The position numbers were made by a program, and so were the translations under genes. The notes under the pieces were generated by a model. That model ran no database searches. It was given only the letters and a program-made list of their open reading frames with translations, and was not told where the DNA came from. Shown here in pieces: positions 35,201 through 46,400 of a stretch of 64,000 bases of DNA (its first letter is position 1; each line of letters opens with the position of its first letter). Source of the DNA: Tricholomella constricta (taxonomy: Eukaryota; Basidiomycota; Agaricomycetes; Agaricales; Lyophyllaceae); contig JAACJP010000047.1 in NCBI GenBank assembly GCA_013368375.1, forward strand, positions 1 through 64,000, read 5' to 3'.

Positions 35201-35389
35201 CAGGGATGAAATGGTATAACGTCGATGCAGAGGAAAGACGAGCTAAGCATTTGTTCATCTCGACGACGGCTTTCGGTGACCCCATGCCAGATTGCGGCCC
35301 CAATCTGGAAATCGACGCTTCACGTTCTAAAGGAATGAACGGAGGCATGTCGTCATGAGACGGTGCGTGGAACCAAGGGAGTCGATGTG

Positions 35390-36550
35390 CGCTCATAAAG
35401 GGGGGCGAGGGCGAGGGCGAGGGCAACACCGCTTGAACACGCAGCCACGAAAGAACGAGGCTGCTACGCGTGCACCCTCCCCCTCCCCATTGGCCTTTGA
35501 CCTTCCACTCCATGTCAAGACCGTGGATGAATAATTCGCACATGTTACCGCGTAGTCCGGTCTTCTTGCTGGTAAATGGAAGACGAGGGGTTCAAAGGGC
35601 AGGTCGGGAGAGGGCTGGGTGCCAAGGTAGGATGTGAGGAGGGGGACAGGGAGGACGGTCCAGCGTTCGAAACGTCGGGGCACGAGGCAGGTTGATGGCA
35701 TGGTGAGGGGGCGGAAACCGACGCTGCATCGAAATGTGAGTGGGTGGTGGGTTACAAAGAGATGCGAGAGGACGAGGTGTACAGCAGATTGCAAGGACAT
35801 ACCTCTGAGCCCTTCCACCCTTTTCTATCAGCGTATCAGCACCATCTCCGCAGCACATCTTCAAGAGCTGACGCGGTGCGCGTGCGAGGATACTGGTCCG
35901 ACTAGCCAGAGTGGACATCCTATGAGGAAAAGTGAATCTAAGACGAGACCACGACAACAACAGAAACGAGAAAAGAACGAGAACGAACCCACAAGCGCGA
36001 GCGAGGAGGACTTGGAGGCCCAAAACACCACTGCTTCCACCATCTACCACACCAACAGGACCCCCATTCCGCGCGGACGGCCGTTGTTGAGCAGTGGTCA
36101 GGTCGGTAGATGGCGCAAAGCAGATCCTGTCTCCCACAAAGGTACTTAAATTCCGATATTCTTCCGACGTTCGTAAACGGCGGGCGAGTCCCCGAGCACC
36201 AATCGAGGAAGATATCTGGGGCTGGGGCTGAGACTGGACGTTGGGACCATGGAACCCTACGCCAGGCTCGCAGGGGACGGGGACGGGTATGGGTCGATTG
36301 TGCCAGTGTAGCACTCTGACACTGCGTTCAGGGTGCTTCGTTGTGCTCGCTCCAGGATCCGGGCTCCAGGGCTCCACACAGCCGTGTTGATCGATGGACG
36401 ACGGGATCTGGCGTCTCTTCCAAACACATTCACCAGTAAGATACTACGGTTTCGGAGGGCAGAGCGAAAGCGAGAGTGATGGAGACCTTTTCGAAAGCGG
36501 ACTGAAGCTGAGCAGTCCGTCCTTTTCACCCGTGTGCGCATGCGCAAGAC
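35390..36550 (-). pseudogene. Unassigned gene remnant with one hydrophobic segment
   Basis: Minus-strand frames of 141, 261 and 96 codons overlap here. The 261-codon frame has a possible membrane segment (ACGFVLVLFSFLLLSW) near 35,950-35,900, but the sequence on both sides looks like non-coding or shifted sequence. No domain recognised. Confidence 0.3.
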
Positions 36551-37540
36551 GAATGCCTGGGGATTCGCGCATCATGATGTAAAGGCGGGTAAGTCAATGG
36601 GACGTGTCTGCTGGCCTGGCAACTGGTTCTACAGAGGATCGGACGAGAATCATCATCATTGTCCTTCTCACCCCCTCCTACGCTAAACACATACACGTGT
36701 ATCAACCCCCTACCCCTCCCCCATGGCATGAACTCGCAAATTGCCACCGTCCTCTTCACCCCCTCCTCCGCTGCACAATGTAGGAAAAATGACTCATCAT
36801 CCCATTGCGAAGCTCGGGCTCTGTCTCGCCGTCCCAGCCGTTGGCTACAGAAGTAGAACCAGGCCAAGGGCACGGTCGCCCTTGCATCCGAAGGGCTCGA
36901 CAAGCATGGCGAGCTTGCTGGAGAAAATGACGTTGTGCCGGCAACGAGAAGGACGCTGGAGCGGAAGTCCGAATCAATGGAGGGGTCTTGGGGTCGTGGT
37001 GCTCTGGGAATGGCGGGAGACGACGAAGAGACGGGGTGGGCGCGGGGCAGTGGTGATGGAGGCTGAAGTTTCTTGTGGATGAGGGAGCGGTTGGTGCGGA
37101 AAAGAGAGGGGCGGACACGATTGAGGCGGTGTCGGCTGTGTATAGAAGTAGGAGGTGTGCACGGAGGTGATGGTGATGTTGCTAAGCGAGCGAAGGATGT
37201 AGGGTTTGAAGAGGGCCAGGTTTCTGTGGGCGCTGTGGATGAGTGCTGGCGTGTTGAAGACGATGTGCGGCGGTGGAGGTGTGGAGTTGCGGCGAGGATG
37301 AATTTGTGACCATGTCGGTGAATGGGAGCGAGGAAGGAAAATGTTGTGCATACCGAGCGCCTTGGCCAGTGGAAAGGCTGGCTGAAGCTATATGAGTACA
37401 TGATCGGGCTGCGAAATGAGAAGGGACTCACCATTTGGTCACAGATCGGCGCAACCTCGCCTCTTTGGGGGCCTTTGGGCGGGGAAGAAAAAGAGATTGC
37501 CTTTAGCGTTGCTTCTGGCCAGGCTGGATGCCACACAGCT
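36550..37540 (-). pseudogene. Remnant L, copy 1 (paralogue of 53.2-53.5 kb)
   Basis: The 336-codon open frame across 37,536-36,526 is the longest in the window, but paralogous blocks lie in the other minus frames, so it is probably a shadow. Shared blocks: FVVSRHSQSTTTPRP at about 37,020-36,980 against VARHSQSTTTMPRPAPASSS at 53.4 kb, then KGDRALGL-type and WDAET / WDGETE blocks near 36,880-36,820. An upstream block NLALFKPYILRSLSNITITS is seen only here. Unknown function; frame broken at least twice. Confidence 0.45.
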
Positions 37541-37559
37541 CTGGAAGCGAAGGGCGGAG

Positions 37560-38210
37560 GTCGAGCAGGCAGGTGAAGGGAACGATTTGGGCGGCCGTAA
37601 AGTGCTGTACGCTGGTGGTGGCGGCGGCGGCGGCGACGCCGTCCTCGCAGGAAGAGCCTGTACGTGCGGGAGCGGGGTTATAGGCGGAACAGATTCTGCC
37701 TCCTTCTTCGATGCGTGCTTTTCGTTCTCCTCCTCACCCTCTCACAGACTCGTATTCTTCGTATTCGCAACAACAAGTGCCGCCCGCCTTCCAGTGCCAC
37801 CATCTCTGGCTCCAGCTCGGGTGACGATGAAATCGAAAGCGTGGCAAGCCCTCGCACACCATCGTCGTCTTCAGTCCATCCTATCTCCACCGCCATCGCC
37901 GAACGTCTCCAGCACCGCCGCGCCGGCAAAGCCGAGGTCGCCATCCTACAAGGCCCGCCTCTGCCCTTCATTCTCCCTGCCACTCATTCTTCTTGGCTCT
38001 TGCTGACCCCCGCGTGCGTGAACAACCTGACAGAAACTTCCCTGACGACACAACTACTCCCCAATCTCGACGCGCTCCGCAAAGTCGGGAGCACCGGAAT
38101 ACTGCTCCTGATGTTCGAGGCGCGGCTCCTTGTCGATGGGGATGAGGACGGCGATATCGAGGATATAGGGCGAGGCAGTTGTGGACCCTCGGCCCATCGG
38201 TCATGAAGGT
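37560..38210 (+). pseudogene. Remnant K, copy 2
   Basis: The better copy of the K family. Between 37,900 and 38,170 one frame runs RRAGKAEVAILQGPPLPFIL, then LLTPACVNNLTETSLTTQLL, PNLDALRKVGSTGILLLMFE and ARLLVDGDEDGDIED. The 5' side has a (GGC)n run near 37,620. The matching part at 7.1-7.37 kb has lost the middle of this block. I cannot name the family; it looks like an internal exon of a soluble protein. Confidence 0.5.
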
Positions 38211-38363
38211 GCGTGCCGTGCTTGCGTGTACATGGCTTTAGATGCGCCGCGCCTGCGCATCCACCTCTAGACCAGCGAAAATAACACATGGACTGTAATG
38301 CTTACCTTGCGCTTGATAGACGTGGCTGGAAATGTGTTATTGGCGTCAGTGGGTCACGTGCGT

Positions 38364-38384
38364 GGCACCCTCAGTGAGGGCGCC
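38364..38384. repeat. 21-bp palindrome, one mismatch
   Basis: Arms GGCACCCTCA and TGAGGGCGCC around one base; one T-to-C change in the right arm. It stands alone between remnant K and the following exon fragments. Confidence 0.9.
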
Positions 38385-38399
38385 GGACGCTCATCACTG

Positions 38400-39870
38400 C
38401 AAAATGCACCTTAGTCTCCGAGGCACAGCGGTTCCTGGAAGACACGAAATTTTGCAGTTAAGGCGATTGGCGGACGGACGGAGTAGCACCTGGGCTTTTG
38501 CAGTGCGAGGTGGGCTGTCCTCAGTGCGTTATCTTTTGGTTATCTTTGCTCTCTCGAGTAAATATTATTCATATGTATCGAATTCAAGGTAATGGCAATT
38601 CCACCAAGTAAACTCGACGCATTACCCACGAGTTGCTAGGATTTACATCGTAGTGTGTTTCCCTCATTGCTTTTGTACGACGACTCTACGACCCTTCACC
38701 TTCAAAATCACAGTCTGCATCGCCGCTGCTCAAATTCATCGACGCCTCGAACGCCTAGAACACCTAGAACGCCTAGAACGCCTCGAGCACAGGTAAGCAG
38801 CACGCAATGCTCTCTTGACTCTTAAGTGATCAATTTAGAACACTCCCAAGGCGTCTCTACGGCAAACGGGCTCTCTACGTCGTTTATCGTTGCCATCCTA
38901 CATCAATCCCTAGCACACACGGTGAGCTCGATACATTTTCCATTTTCGTTCAACCAACACAAAACTCTTCACACAGCCACAGCCGCGTAGTCATCGAACT
39001 CGCCGCACTCGCACACCTCACCCCACAACGTACCTGGTGAGAGGATGAATCGTCTGCTATTGAGGGCGCACACTACTGGGCTCGAAGGTGAGTCATACAA
39101 CTTTATATTCTCTACACGATCAATTGATGCTGTGTTCCCGGCCTCACTACACAACCGCAGCCGCCGCACCTCTTCACCGTACACGTACACGCTGAACATT
39201 GAGTATTTCACCTGTAAGTAATCCAAGGCTCCAGTTCACCGTGTATCATCTGATATCTCACACTGCAGGCAGTGAACACACACCCTTCTTGGGCGGGGTT
39301 GGCGAAGCTAGGACATCTCGAGATCGTCGAACGTTCGACAGGTCAATGCCCCCGGGTCGAAGTTGCATCGTTTCAGAGAGCTCAACATGGACGCAGCAGT
39401 CTGAAGTCGGACGACGATGATCGAAAGCCGAAGCAAACCTGTGCGCCATATCGTCCAGTGAGTATTGGGATTCTAAATATCAGGTTCGAATATTGCGTTT
39501 AGCGACTGGATGAACAAACGAGTCTCCGCCTCGGTCGTCCAGTGGATCAGCTGCATGGTAGATGTGTTGGCAATGAAAGGCAGGATACGAGTAGTATGCG
39601 GAATAGATGACTCGAATGTGATCGATGAGATGTGCAAGGCTGATCCGATGCTTTAAACCCATCCCAAATCTCAAATTACAAGCCTTTGGTTGCTTACTTG
39701 AAATCATCTTCTACATATATACACTTGCGCGTATTATAGCCGATTTGGACGAGTTGGATATTCGTGAGCGATCCTTGGAACCAATGCCGAGTGTGCTTCA
39801 TGCGCACGTTAGACAGAATACGCTCCATCTGATTTTTATCGACTGACCACATGCAGCTCACGGGGGTCAA
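38400..39870. other. Exon-like fragments without recognised gene
   Basis: Plus-strand splice-like signals recur, and a short repeat of cgcctagaa / cacctagaa words (38,745-38,785) encodes RLERLEHLERLERLEHR before a GTAAGC. Related exon ends occur at 12,820 and 7,890, so a decayed gene family with three copies is likely. No function can be proposed. Confidence 0.35.
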
Positions 39871-40040
39871 GCTTGAATTAGAACAGAACTTCTGCCCCGA
39901 AGATGATCTTGCCCATGACAGGGGTCCCGCCCGACATGCGGCCAAGCGAACGAACGATCTCACAGTAACCGAACATCAGCTCGAGACTGATCATGGAATT
40001 ATGGACAAGTGAATATGCGAGCAGACTACTACAGAATACG

Positions 40041-41100
40041 TTAAGACCCCTTCGCAGCGGTGGGGGCGAACATGTGCCAGCGGTCGTTGGACCTGACAAC
40101 TGAGGGAGGAATCATTGGATGAGGTAACAAGTCTACAAAATGACACGACGACAACGTACCAAGAGGCCGTTTGCTGTACATGTACAGCTGGAATTTAGCT
40201 ATCGAGAAGCAATCGTGAGCGAAAGCGAAAAAATAAGTCGAAAGCGAACAAGACGTACCGATGGCAGTCTCAGCCTCTCCGACCTGCGCAAATTGAACGA
40301 TGCCGCACCCCTTGGAGCGCGTGTTTTCAAGAGGATCTCAGCCAGTTCAACTTGACCCGTCGTCTCAAAGAGCTTAGACAGGTCTTCATTTGCAGTGGAC
40401 CACGGAAGCTATGTGCATTGTCAGTACAAACATACAGTTAACGTATGATAGAGGACGTACGTTGCAAACCATGATCTGCTGACTCGGCTCTGCCTCCGTA
40501 TAACCGCCAGGGCCTGACGGGTACCCACGACCAACGGCTCCACATACCCTCCGCCGTCCAACCACCCATCCTCAGCCCGCCAGAAGCGCCCTGGTCGGGG
40601 CCAGAAGTCAATAAAGATCCTGATTAGGGAAATCAAGGCCTGCACCCGCCTGGTCGCCGAAACCCCGTGGAACCTGCCTCCGGACCCGTCGCCCCTTAAG
40701 CCGCGCCCACGAAGGCCAGGGGGCGCACCTCGGAAGCCGCCACGGAAGACACCTGGACCGGAGAGGCCAACGTGCCGATCCTAAAAAATGATAAGCTAAA
40801 GACGCTGTCTGCGACATTGACCTCTGTACGACCTCTCGGACTTCCAGCGTACAACCGTACCAGTCAAAACCGTGGTGCATGCCTGGCGAAGAATTGAGGA
40901 CGATATGGTCAATTACATGGGTGCTAACGTACTGATGGCCTCGATCTTTGTCGTCCCTTCCGCCGTCTTTATCGCGGTCAACGCTATGCCTGTTCGTATC
41001 ACGTTCGAATTCCCTGCCCCTGTCTCCGTCTCGGCCACCTTTACTGCTGCTGCTCAGAGGTGCTATGATTCCCTTGTACTCGATAACGTCCTTGTTCTTC
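40041..41100 (-). pseudogene. RNA-binding protein pseudogene (RRM with RGG linker)
   Basis: Exon-like blocks on the minus strand: about 41,070-40,925 (Arg/Asp-rich, RDGDRG and DRDKDGGRDDKDRG); 40,882-40,833 (HHGFDWYGCTLEVRE, the last strand of a first RRM); 40,780-40,461 (DRHVGLSGPGVFRGGFRG, an RGG linker, and after a frame change EAEPSQQIMVCN); 40,408-40,259 (LPWSTANEDLSKLFETTGQV, then KGCGIVQFAQVGEAETAI); 40,198-40,160 (AKFQLYMYSKRPL); and 40,099-40,041 (RSNDRWHMFAPTAAKGS, stop TAA). The second RRM is complete in content: RNP2 is IMVCNL and RNP1 is KGCGIVQF. Lesions: one base lost near 40,330 (between VELAEIL and the KGCG frame), most of the first RRM missing, a frame change in the linker. 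It resembles Gbp2/Hrb1-type or hnRNP-like fungal proteins. Confidence 0.85.
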
Positions 41101-41239
41101 AAATCGACGTTTCATGAAGGACCTCAGTGACGAGCCTGTACTGGTAGTGATCGAGCTCCACGACGGCTTTCTGGAGGTCGCGAATGCCACCATGGGCAAG
41201 TTACATGGTATTGACGAAGCCGGTTAAAAGCATACCTTC

Positions 41240-42300
41240 GCTAGAATCGCGCTAAACCGATGGGGACGGTGATGGGGGCGGCGGAGGGGGAGGCGAAGGG
41301 GACTGGTGGGTGCAGATTCGGCGTCGATACTGAGACGAGTGCACGAAGGATCCGATAGCAGTGGAGCTGAGGGGTGGGGTAGTGAGCGAGCGGAGGAGTG
41401 CAGGGACAGATGTACTTACCTATAACAATTGCGCGTCGGTGACATATCTTTTTCCGAAATTCTCTCCACACAGTCTGCGCCCCCAGGTGAATGGTGTATA
41501 GAATTGAGAGGGAAAAAAGCGGAGCGTACCAGCGATTTTCCAGAGTTTCACACCGTCCACCCCCTTCTCGCGCTGTATAAGGTACGCCTAAGCGAGTCGA
41601 GAACGACCTAAGTCCCGCATGATCCACATGTTCAGCTCTGAGTGTCCACTATGGCGTCCGAACGTGGCTTGAGGGACCGCAGAAGAGCTAGGAAGGTGGA
41701 GACGGCGTGTGGCAGGTAACTGTCTCTTCTGAGGGAGCGGGCTGCTTGGCGAGGGCCATGACGGCGAGGGCCATGAGGGCGGGATGGAAGCGAAAGGGTT
41801 TAATAGGTTGAGACTGCGGATGGGCAAACTGGCGGCTGCGGAGGGAGGATTGGAAGGTGACGATGCGGCTGTGGAGGGCGAAGTTTGTGTGCTGTGGGAC
41901 TGATCATGAGCAGTGTCGAGTGGCGGGCGAAAGGGAGTCGTCGAAGAACGGGTCATCCAGATCTCGTCGCGGCATTGGAGGCCATCGTCATCGAAGATGG
42001 CATTGGGCGCATCGTAGGCCTTGTCGTCGGTGGAGGGGACTTCATCGATCATCATCGGAGTTGATCGATGGTGTATGCCACGGCGTAGCCACCGCCGCCG
42101 CTGTCGTTGTGTTATCCGGGAGATGTCCAACGTGGTGCCCTCATACGACCAGGTGTTGTTGGTGGAGCAAGGCGGTGGAGCAAGTTGGACCTTGGCAGTT
42201 TTCGTGGCTGAAAAGACAAGAGGTCAGCAGCAGAGGTCAGTAGACGACAATCCAACACATGCCGGTGATATACACAGAACTCGATAACCGATGCCAATCT
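41240..42300 (-). pseudogene. Family G remnant (with 5' part)
   Basis: From the 5' side: the region matching the hydrophobic segment (near 42,280-42,220, frame damaged), a block around VPSTDDKAYDAPNAIFDDDG and CRDEIWMT (42,050-41,940) that parallels VPTTDNEAFNPTPSSS at 55.2 kb, then SNPPSAAASLPIRSLN (paralogue near 49.15 kb), then RSRLA with an exon end, LFSLSILYTIHLG, and PPLAHYPTPQLHC. A GTAAGT donor (plus-strand acttacct) lies near 41,413. Frames shift between blocks. The RRM pseudogene follows downstream on the same strand. Confidence 0.55.
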
Positions 42301-42323
42301 ACTTCTGCAACTAAGGTCAACGC

Positions 42324-42344
42324 GGCACCCTCAGTGAGGGTGCC
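42324..42344. repeat. 21-bp perfect palindrome
   Basis: Upstream of the 5' end of the family G remnant, with the same flank (gccaatct-acttctgc) as the copies at 12,024 and 55,447. Confidence 0.95.
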
Positions 42345-42449
42345 CTGAAATCGAAAACCCTCGGGAAAGGTGATGTATATGCGAGCTTTCAAACTATTGA
42401 GTGACTAAGGGGATAGAAGTTTCAACTAACAATTACGAAGCGGTTAGAA

Positions 42450-43289
42450 AAAGCACTTACCTATCTATGATGGCGTTCAGTGATAGTAGTGAGAAGTTAG
42501 TACCAAAGAAGTTGCTCTCGGTGGTCATTTGTGTACCCCCAAAATCCCTTACATTGCAATCTGTTGACCCAAAACGCGAAATTGGGCAGGAAAGGGAGTG
42601 TATTGCAGTGAAAGGAAAGGAACTGGGTGTCCAAAGTACTTGGGACAGGTTGCATGAGCATGACACAGTGCGCGGTGGGTGGGGCAGAATGGCTGGAGGC
42701 GGTGGCCGGCATTTGCCGAGGCGCGCTTCGCGCGCCCGCGCCAGGTCACAAAGACCCCTGACGCGTTTCAACAGTTCAGTCGCGCCGCCTCCAGAAAATT
42801 CAGGATGAGGGAAGATCCAAATTACGCAGCGCGCGCACAAATTTTTGTGGGTGGCGCACTTGTAGTAAATATTTTAGAAATTGAAAACCGCCCAGAGCGG
42901 ACTTTTAGCACAGCCACATCAGCCACCCACCCGAACCCCCCACACAAAATTGTCTATAGCTCACTCAATTCTTCACCGATTTTCATAAAAAAAGGTGCGC
43001 GCGCCATCGAATGTATATACAAATGTTTCGCAATACCAGGATCTCGGATGTGGAAGCGTTGAATACACTCAATAGTGCGCTTTCCCACGCTTTTGCCCCT
43101 CTTTTCGGTGGTCCATAGCACCCCCGAGAATACATAGCTCGTCAAACGGATTAGTGCGCGGGCTAGAGGAGATGTAAAAGTAGATATTTTACTGTTGGTT
43201 TGATCCTGATTGCTTGTTTCAATCTTGAGAAAAATCGGGTCCAAAATCTGAATGGATAACGGGGCGTTATCCACTCCGCCAATGACTAG
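42450..43289 (+). mobile_element. H1 element, copy B
   Basis: Hairpin GGATAACG / CGTTATCC at 43,254-43,272, terminal CTAG at 43,286-43,289. The body includes the gcgcgcgcccgcg tract and tagtaaatattttagaaatt. The right end abuts what appears to be an intron of the Pre4 pseudogene about 46 bases before its exon, so the 5' exon of that gene is cut off by this element. Confidence 0.7.
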
Positions 43290-43335
43290 TCCGTATTTCT
43301 CTGTATTGTTCAAGCCTTTTTGATTTAGATTTCAG

Positions 43336-44020
43336 AGAAACAATGCCTACGGTGCGTATGGCACGTACCCCATCATGCAACAACCAATCACAGTCTCAAG
43401 GACGCTTTCCCCAACAGATATCCAGCACACAGTCCGTAAATTTCGTTTCCTCTGTATGAACTACACACGCTGATTTCGATACAGGCGACCCATTGTATTA
43501 GGAATTAGGGCCTGCTTACCATCAAGTTCGAGGACGGAATTATGATGGCCTCAGTGAGTCGCTCGTCCTGATCCTCCTAGGTTCTCTTTCTAATTCTTCT
43601 GTCACTATCAGCGTCATACAGCTCTATCGCACGCTTCAAGGTCATCCAGAAACTCCAGGCCTTCAGCGCACAGACGATAATCGGCGCAGACGGCGACATG
43701 TCCGACTTCCACCATGCTCGACGAGTTCACTGCACAGGACGGACATACGCTCGGCCCCGCCGAGATCCACGAGTACATCACACAGATCATGTACGCCCAG
43801 CGCTCCAAGATGAACGCATTGGAATATTATTCTCGTTGGCGGTCTGAAGGACGGAAAGCGGTGCGTGTCTTCAATGTTTTTTTTCACTTAGAATGACAAT
43901 CAGGCCAATGATCGATATTCTAATCCTGCAGGTTCCTGTCTATCGTCGATCTATTGAGCACGACCTCCTGGTTCAACGTTGGCTACAGGTTACGGCGCCC
44001 ATATTGCGGCCACCACACCC
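43336..44020 (+). pseudogene. PRE4: 20S proteasome beta-4 subunit (Pre4/PSMB4-type) pseudogene
   Basis: Pre4 is a non-catalytic beta subunit of the 20S proteasome core. Exon-like blocks: 43,336-43,431 (AYGAYGTYPIMQQPITVSRT), 43,495-43,553 (RPIV-G, then after a frame change TIKFEDGIMMAS), 43,612-43,860 (SIARFKVIQKLQAF, TIIGADGDMSDF, then in another frame MLDEFTAQDGHTLGPAEIHE and QIMYAQRSKMNAL, then in a third NIILVGGLKDGKA), and 43,932-44,015 (FLSIVDLLSTTSW, then LATGYGAHIA). The order and motifs match the family over most of its length. Lesions: frame change near 43,520, a small deletion after DMSDF near 43,706, one base lost at a Trp codon near 43,820, another change before LATGYG. The first exon and the C-terminal part are missing. 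It fuses at about 44,020 to cassette sequence. Confidence 0.9.
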
Positions 44021-44024
44021 CTTC

Positions 44025-44460
44025 CTCTACCCCCTGCACCAGTGCCCCTCGCCGTTGCGCTCAATCCCACCTCTACCCTCGCCTGTGCGACATGCCCCTG
44101 GAGCCCCGCAGCCTCTCTGAGTTCTGGTTCCTCGTGGCCGTGGTGCGATCGTCGATGGATGCGGGAGGGGCGGCAAAGGAAAAGGAGAGGAAGGGGAAGG
44201 GGAAAGGAGGTGCTCGAGGAGTCTGGGGCGGCGGGGTGGCGGGATGGGTGCGGGGTGCGGCTGCGACCCCAGGCTGGTGGATTGGCATGGCGGGGAGGGC
44301 GCTCCGGTGGGATTCGTGGAGGTGCTGTTGGATAATGGCGTGGAGAGGAAGGAGTGGAGGTGCGTAAGGCGAAGGCGATGGCAGGCAGGGACGGGGATGG
44401 AGTGAAGGCTGGACGGCTGGCGGTTGGAATGGGTATGGGCACTGTGAACAATTACGCCAA
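44025..44460 (-). pseudogene. Remnant X joined to a scrap of family G
   Basis: The minus strand has PTGAPSPPCQSTSLGSQPHP and PLPHPSTIAPRPRGTRTQ. These match the X blocks at 57.5 kb (PAGAPSPPWTSVPIHRL and SASVDEHTAVLGNQNSEG). The last 70 bases (44,025-44,095) match the sequence at the X/G boundary in cassette 1 (10,550-10,625). Thus X is followed by a truncated G, then the Pre4 pseudogene. Confidence 0.5.
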
Positions 44461-44709
44461 TCACATCGTTGCGCTCAGGCAGTACGAGGCGGTGGCAGAC
44501 AAGGGCGGCTGCATTGTTCTCGTTGACTGTACATTTATCAGATCTGAAGTAGTTACGGAGTTGGGGATGTACTTTAGAATGATCAGTAGACTGTAAATAT
44601 ATGTAGTACTGCGGCATAAGTACAAAGATAAAAAATGAAAATCCAAGGTGCGGGCACCTTCTAACACACACCTTGAATGTGTGATACAACAGCCGAGTGC
44701 AAGTGGCGC

Positions 44710-44731
44710 GGCACCCTCAGATGAAGGTGCC
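44710..44731. repeat. Degenerate palindrome, 5' of remnant X
   Basis: GCACCCTCA on the left and a changed right arm (ATGAAGGTGCC). It is on the 5' side of the minus-strand X remnant. Confidence 0.75.
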
Positions 44732-44869
44732 CCAAAAGTTAAAACCCAACACATGAGCTCCGAGCATTTGAGAATATTAATTACTCAGCGGTAGATTCTG
44801 GAAATATTGGGACACATTGTATGTAGTACAAATATATGATTTTAGAACTACAACACATTAAAGAGACAC

Positions 44870-45694
44870 TGACTCACAATGAATTGGTCTTCAGTGATAC
44901 TGGTTGCAAGGAAAGAGAGAGGAGTTGGTCTCGGTGGTCATTTTCATACGCCCCACTACATGTCTTGTATTCCACCAAAGAAAAATCGGACACCCAGAGT
45001 AGGGTACTACAATAGCAGGCAATGACTGGGGCAGTCGAGGCAGGGGGGACAGGCCACATGAGCGACGACACAGTGCGCGGTAGGCGGGGCAGAATGGCTG
45101 AGGCGGTGGCCGGCAATTGCCGAGGCGCGCTTCCGCGCCCGCGCGCCAGGTCACAAAGATCCCTGACGCCTTTCAACAGTTCAGCCGCGCCGCCTCCAGT
45201 AATTTCAGGATGAGGGAACATCCAAATTACGCAGCGCGCGCACAAATTTTTGTGGGTGGCGCACTTGTAGTAAATATTTTAGAAATTGAAAACCGTCCCG
45301 AGCGGACTTTTAGCACAGCCACATCAGCCACCCACCCGAACCCGCCACACAAAATTGTCTATAGCTCACTCAATTCTACACCGATTTTCTTAAACAAAAG
45401 TGCGCGAGTCATCGAATGTATATTAAAACGACATCCAATACCAAGATCTCGGATGTGGAAGCGTTGAAGACACTCAATAGTGTACTTTCCCACGCTTTTG
45501 CCCCTCTTTTCGGTGGTCCATAGCACCCCCGAGGATACATATCTCGTCAAACGGATCAGTGCGCGAGCTAGAGGAGACGTAAAAGTATATATTTTACTGT
45601 TGGTTTGACTCCAATTGCTTGTTTCAATCTTGAGAAAAATCGGGTCCAAAATCTGAATGGATAACGGGTCGTTATCCACTCCGCCAATGACTAG
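44870..45694 (+). mobile_element. H1 element, copy C
   Basis: Hairpin at 45,659-45,677 (same stem, loop GGT), CTAG at 45,691-45,694. The right flank starts directly inside a diverged copy of the 1.48-kb satellite, at the position corresponding to caaacgacatctcatcaaa. Confidence 0.7.
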
Positions 45695-46400
45695 ACATAT
45701 CACACAAACGACATCTCATCAAAGCGTGCCACTAGTCGTACATAATGTATTGTCCTTGCTGAGAATACTAGCTTTTACGCAAAGCAGACTGCCCGTCAGA
45801 TTCTACATTGCCTCGCTAGTGTTGAATTTGCGTCGTCAGGAACATCACAAAATTGTCCCGCCAGTCGTACGTGATTTATTGTACTTGCTGAGAATACTAG
45901 CGTTCATGCAAATTGCCCGTGTTGCGCATCGGCTTCTATGTTGCCTCGCTGGCGTTAGATCTGCGTTGTCAGGAACAATCATGTGCAATGTGTTTGATTT
46001 GACTTGCATCTTGCTGCAAGCAAACTTCCGTACGTAGCTAGTCCGATCTATTATACTGCCGCTCGTTGTACATAGCTAGTTCGATCTATTATACTTGCTC
46101 AGAATACTGGCTAGTGTATTGAACAGACAGACCACACGTCAGATTTTACATTGCCTCGCTGACATTTGTTTTGATTTACATCTGTTTGAACATGTATGCA
46201 CGGCACCCTCAGTGAGGGTGCACCTATGCCCGCAAGAAAACTAACCGTCCGTCGGGATCACAACAAAAGAAGTACACACCTCCTTGACCCTGTTTGGCTA
46301 CATCGATTGCAGTCGTCAATTGCAGTGGTACTTAAACAACATCTCATAAAAATGTGCAACTAGCCGTACATAATTTATTGTACTTGGTTTGATTTGCATT
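45695..46400 (+). repeat. Diverged satellite unit, third locus
   Basis: About half of the 1.48-kb unit in the same orientation, including ctagcttttacgcaaagcag, the gttgcctcgctggc sub-repeats and a palindrome at 46,203-46,223. Roughly 8-10 percent different from the array units. Confidence 0.85.

Noticed and set aside
36526..37536. The longest open frame (336 codons, minus strand) as an intact gene
   Set aside because: Paralogous blocks at 53.2-53.5 kb correspond to other frames. The translated sequence is Ser/Pro/His low complexity typical of shadows in GC-rich DNA.
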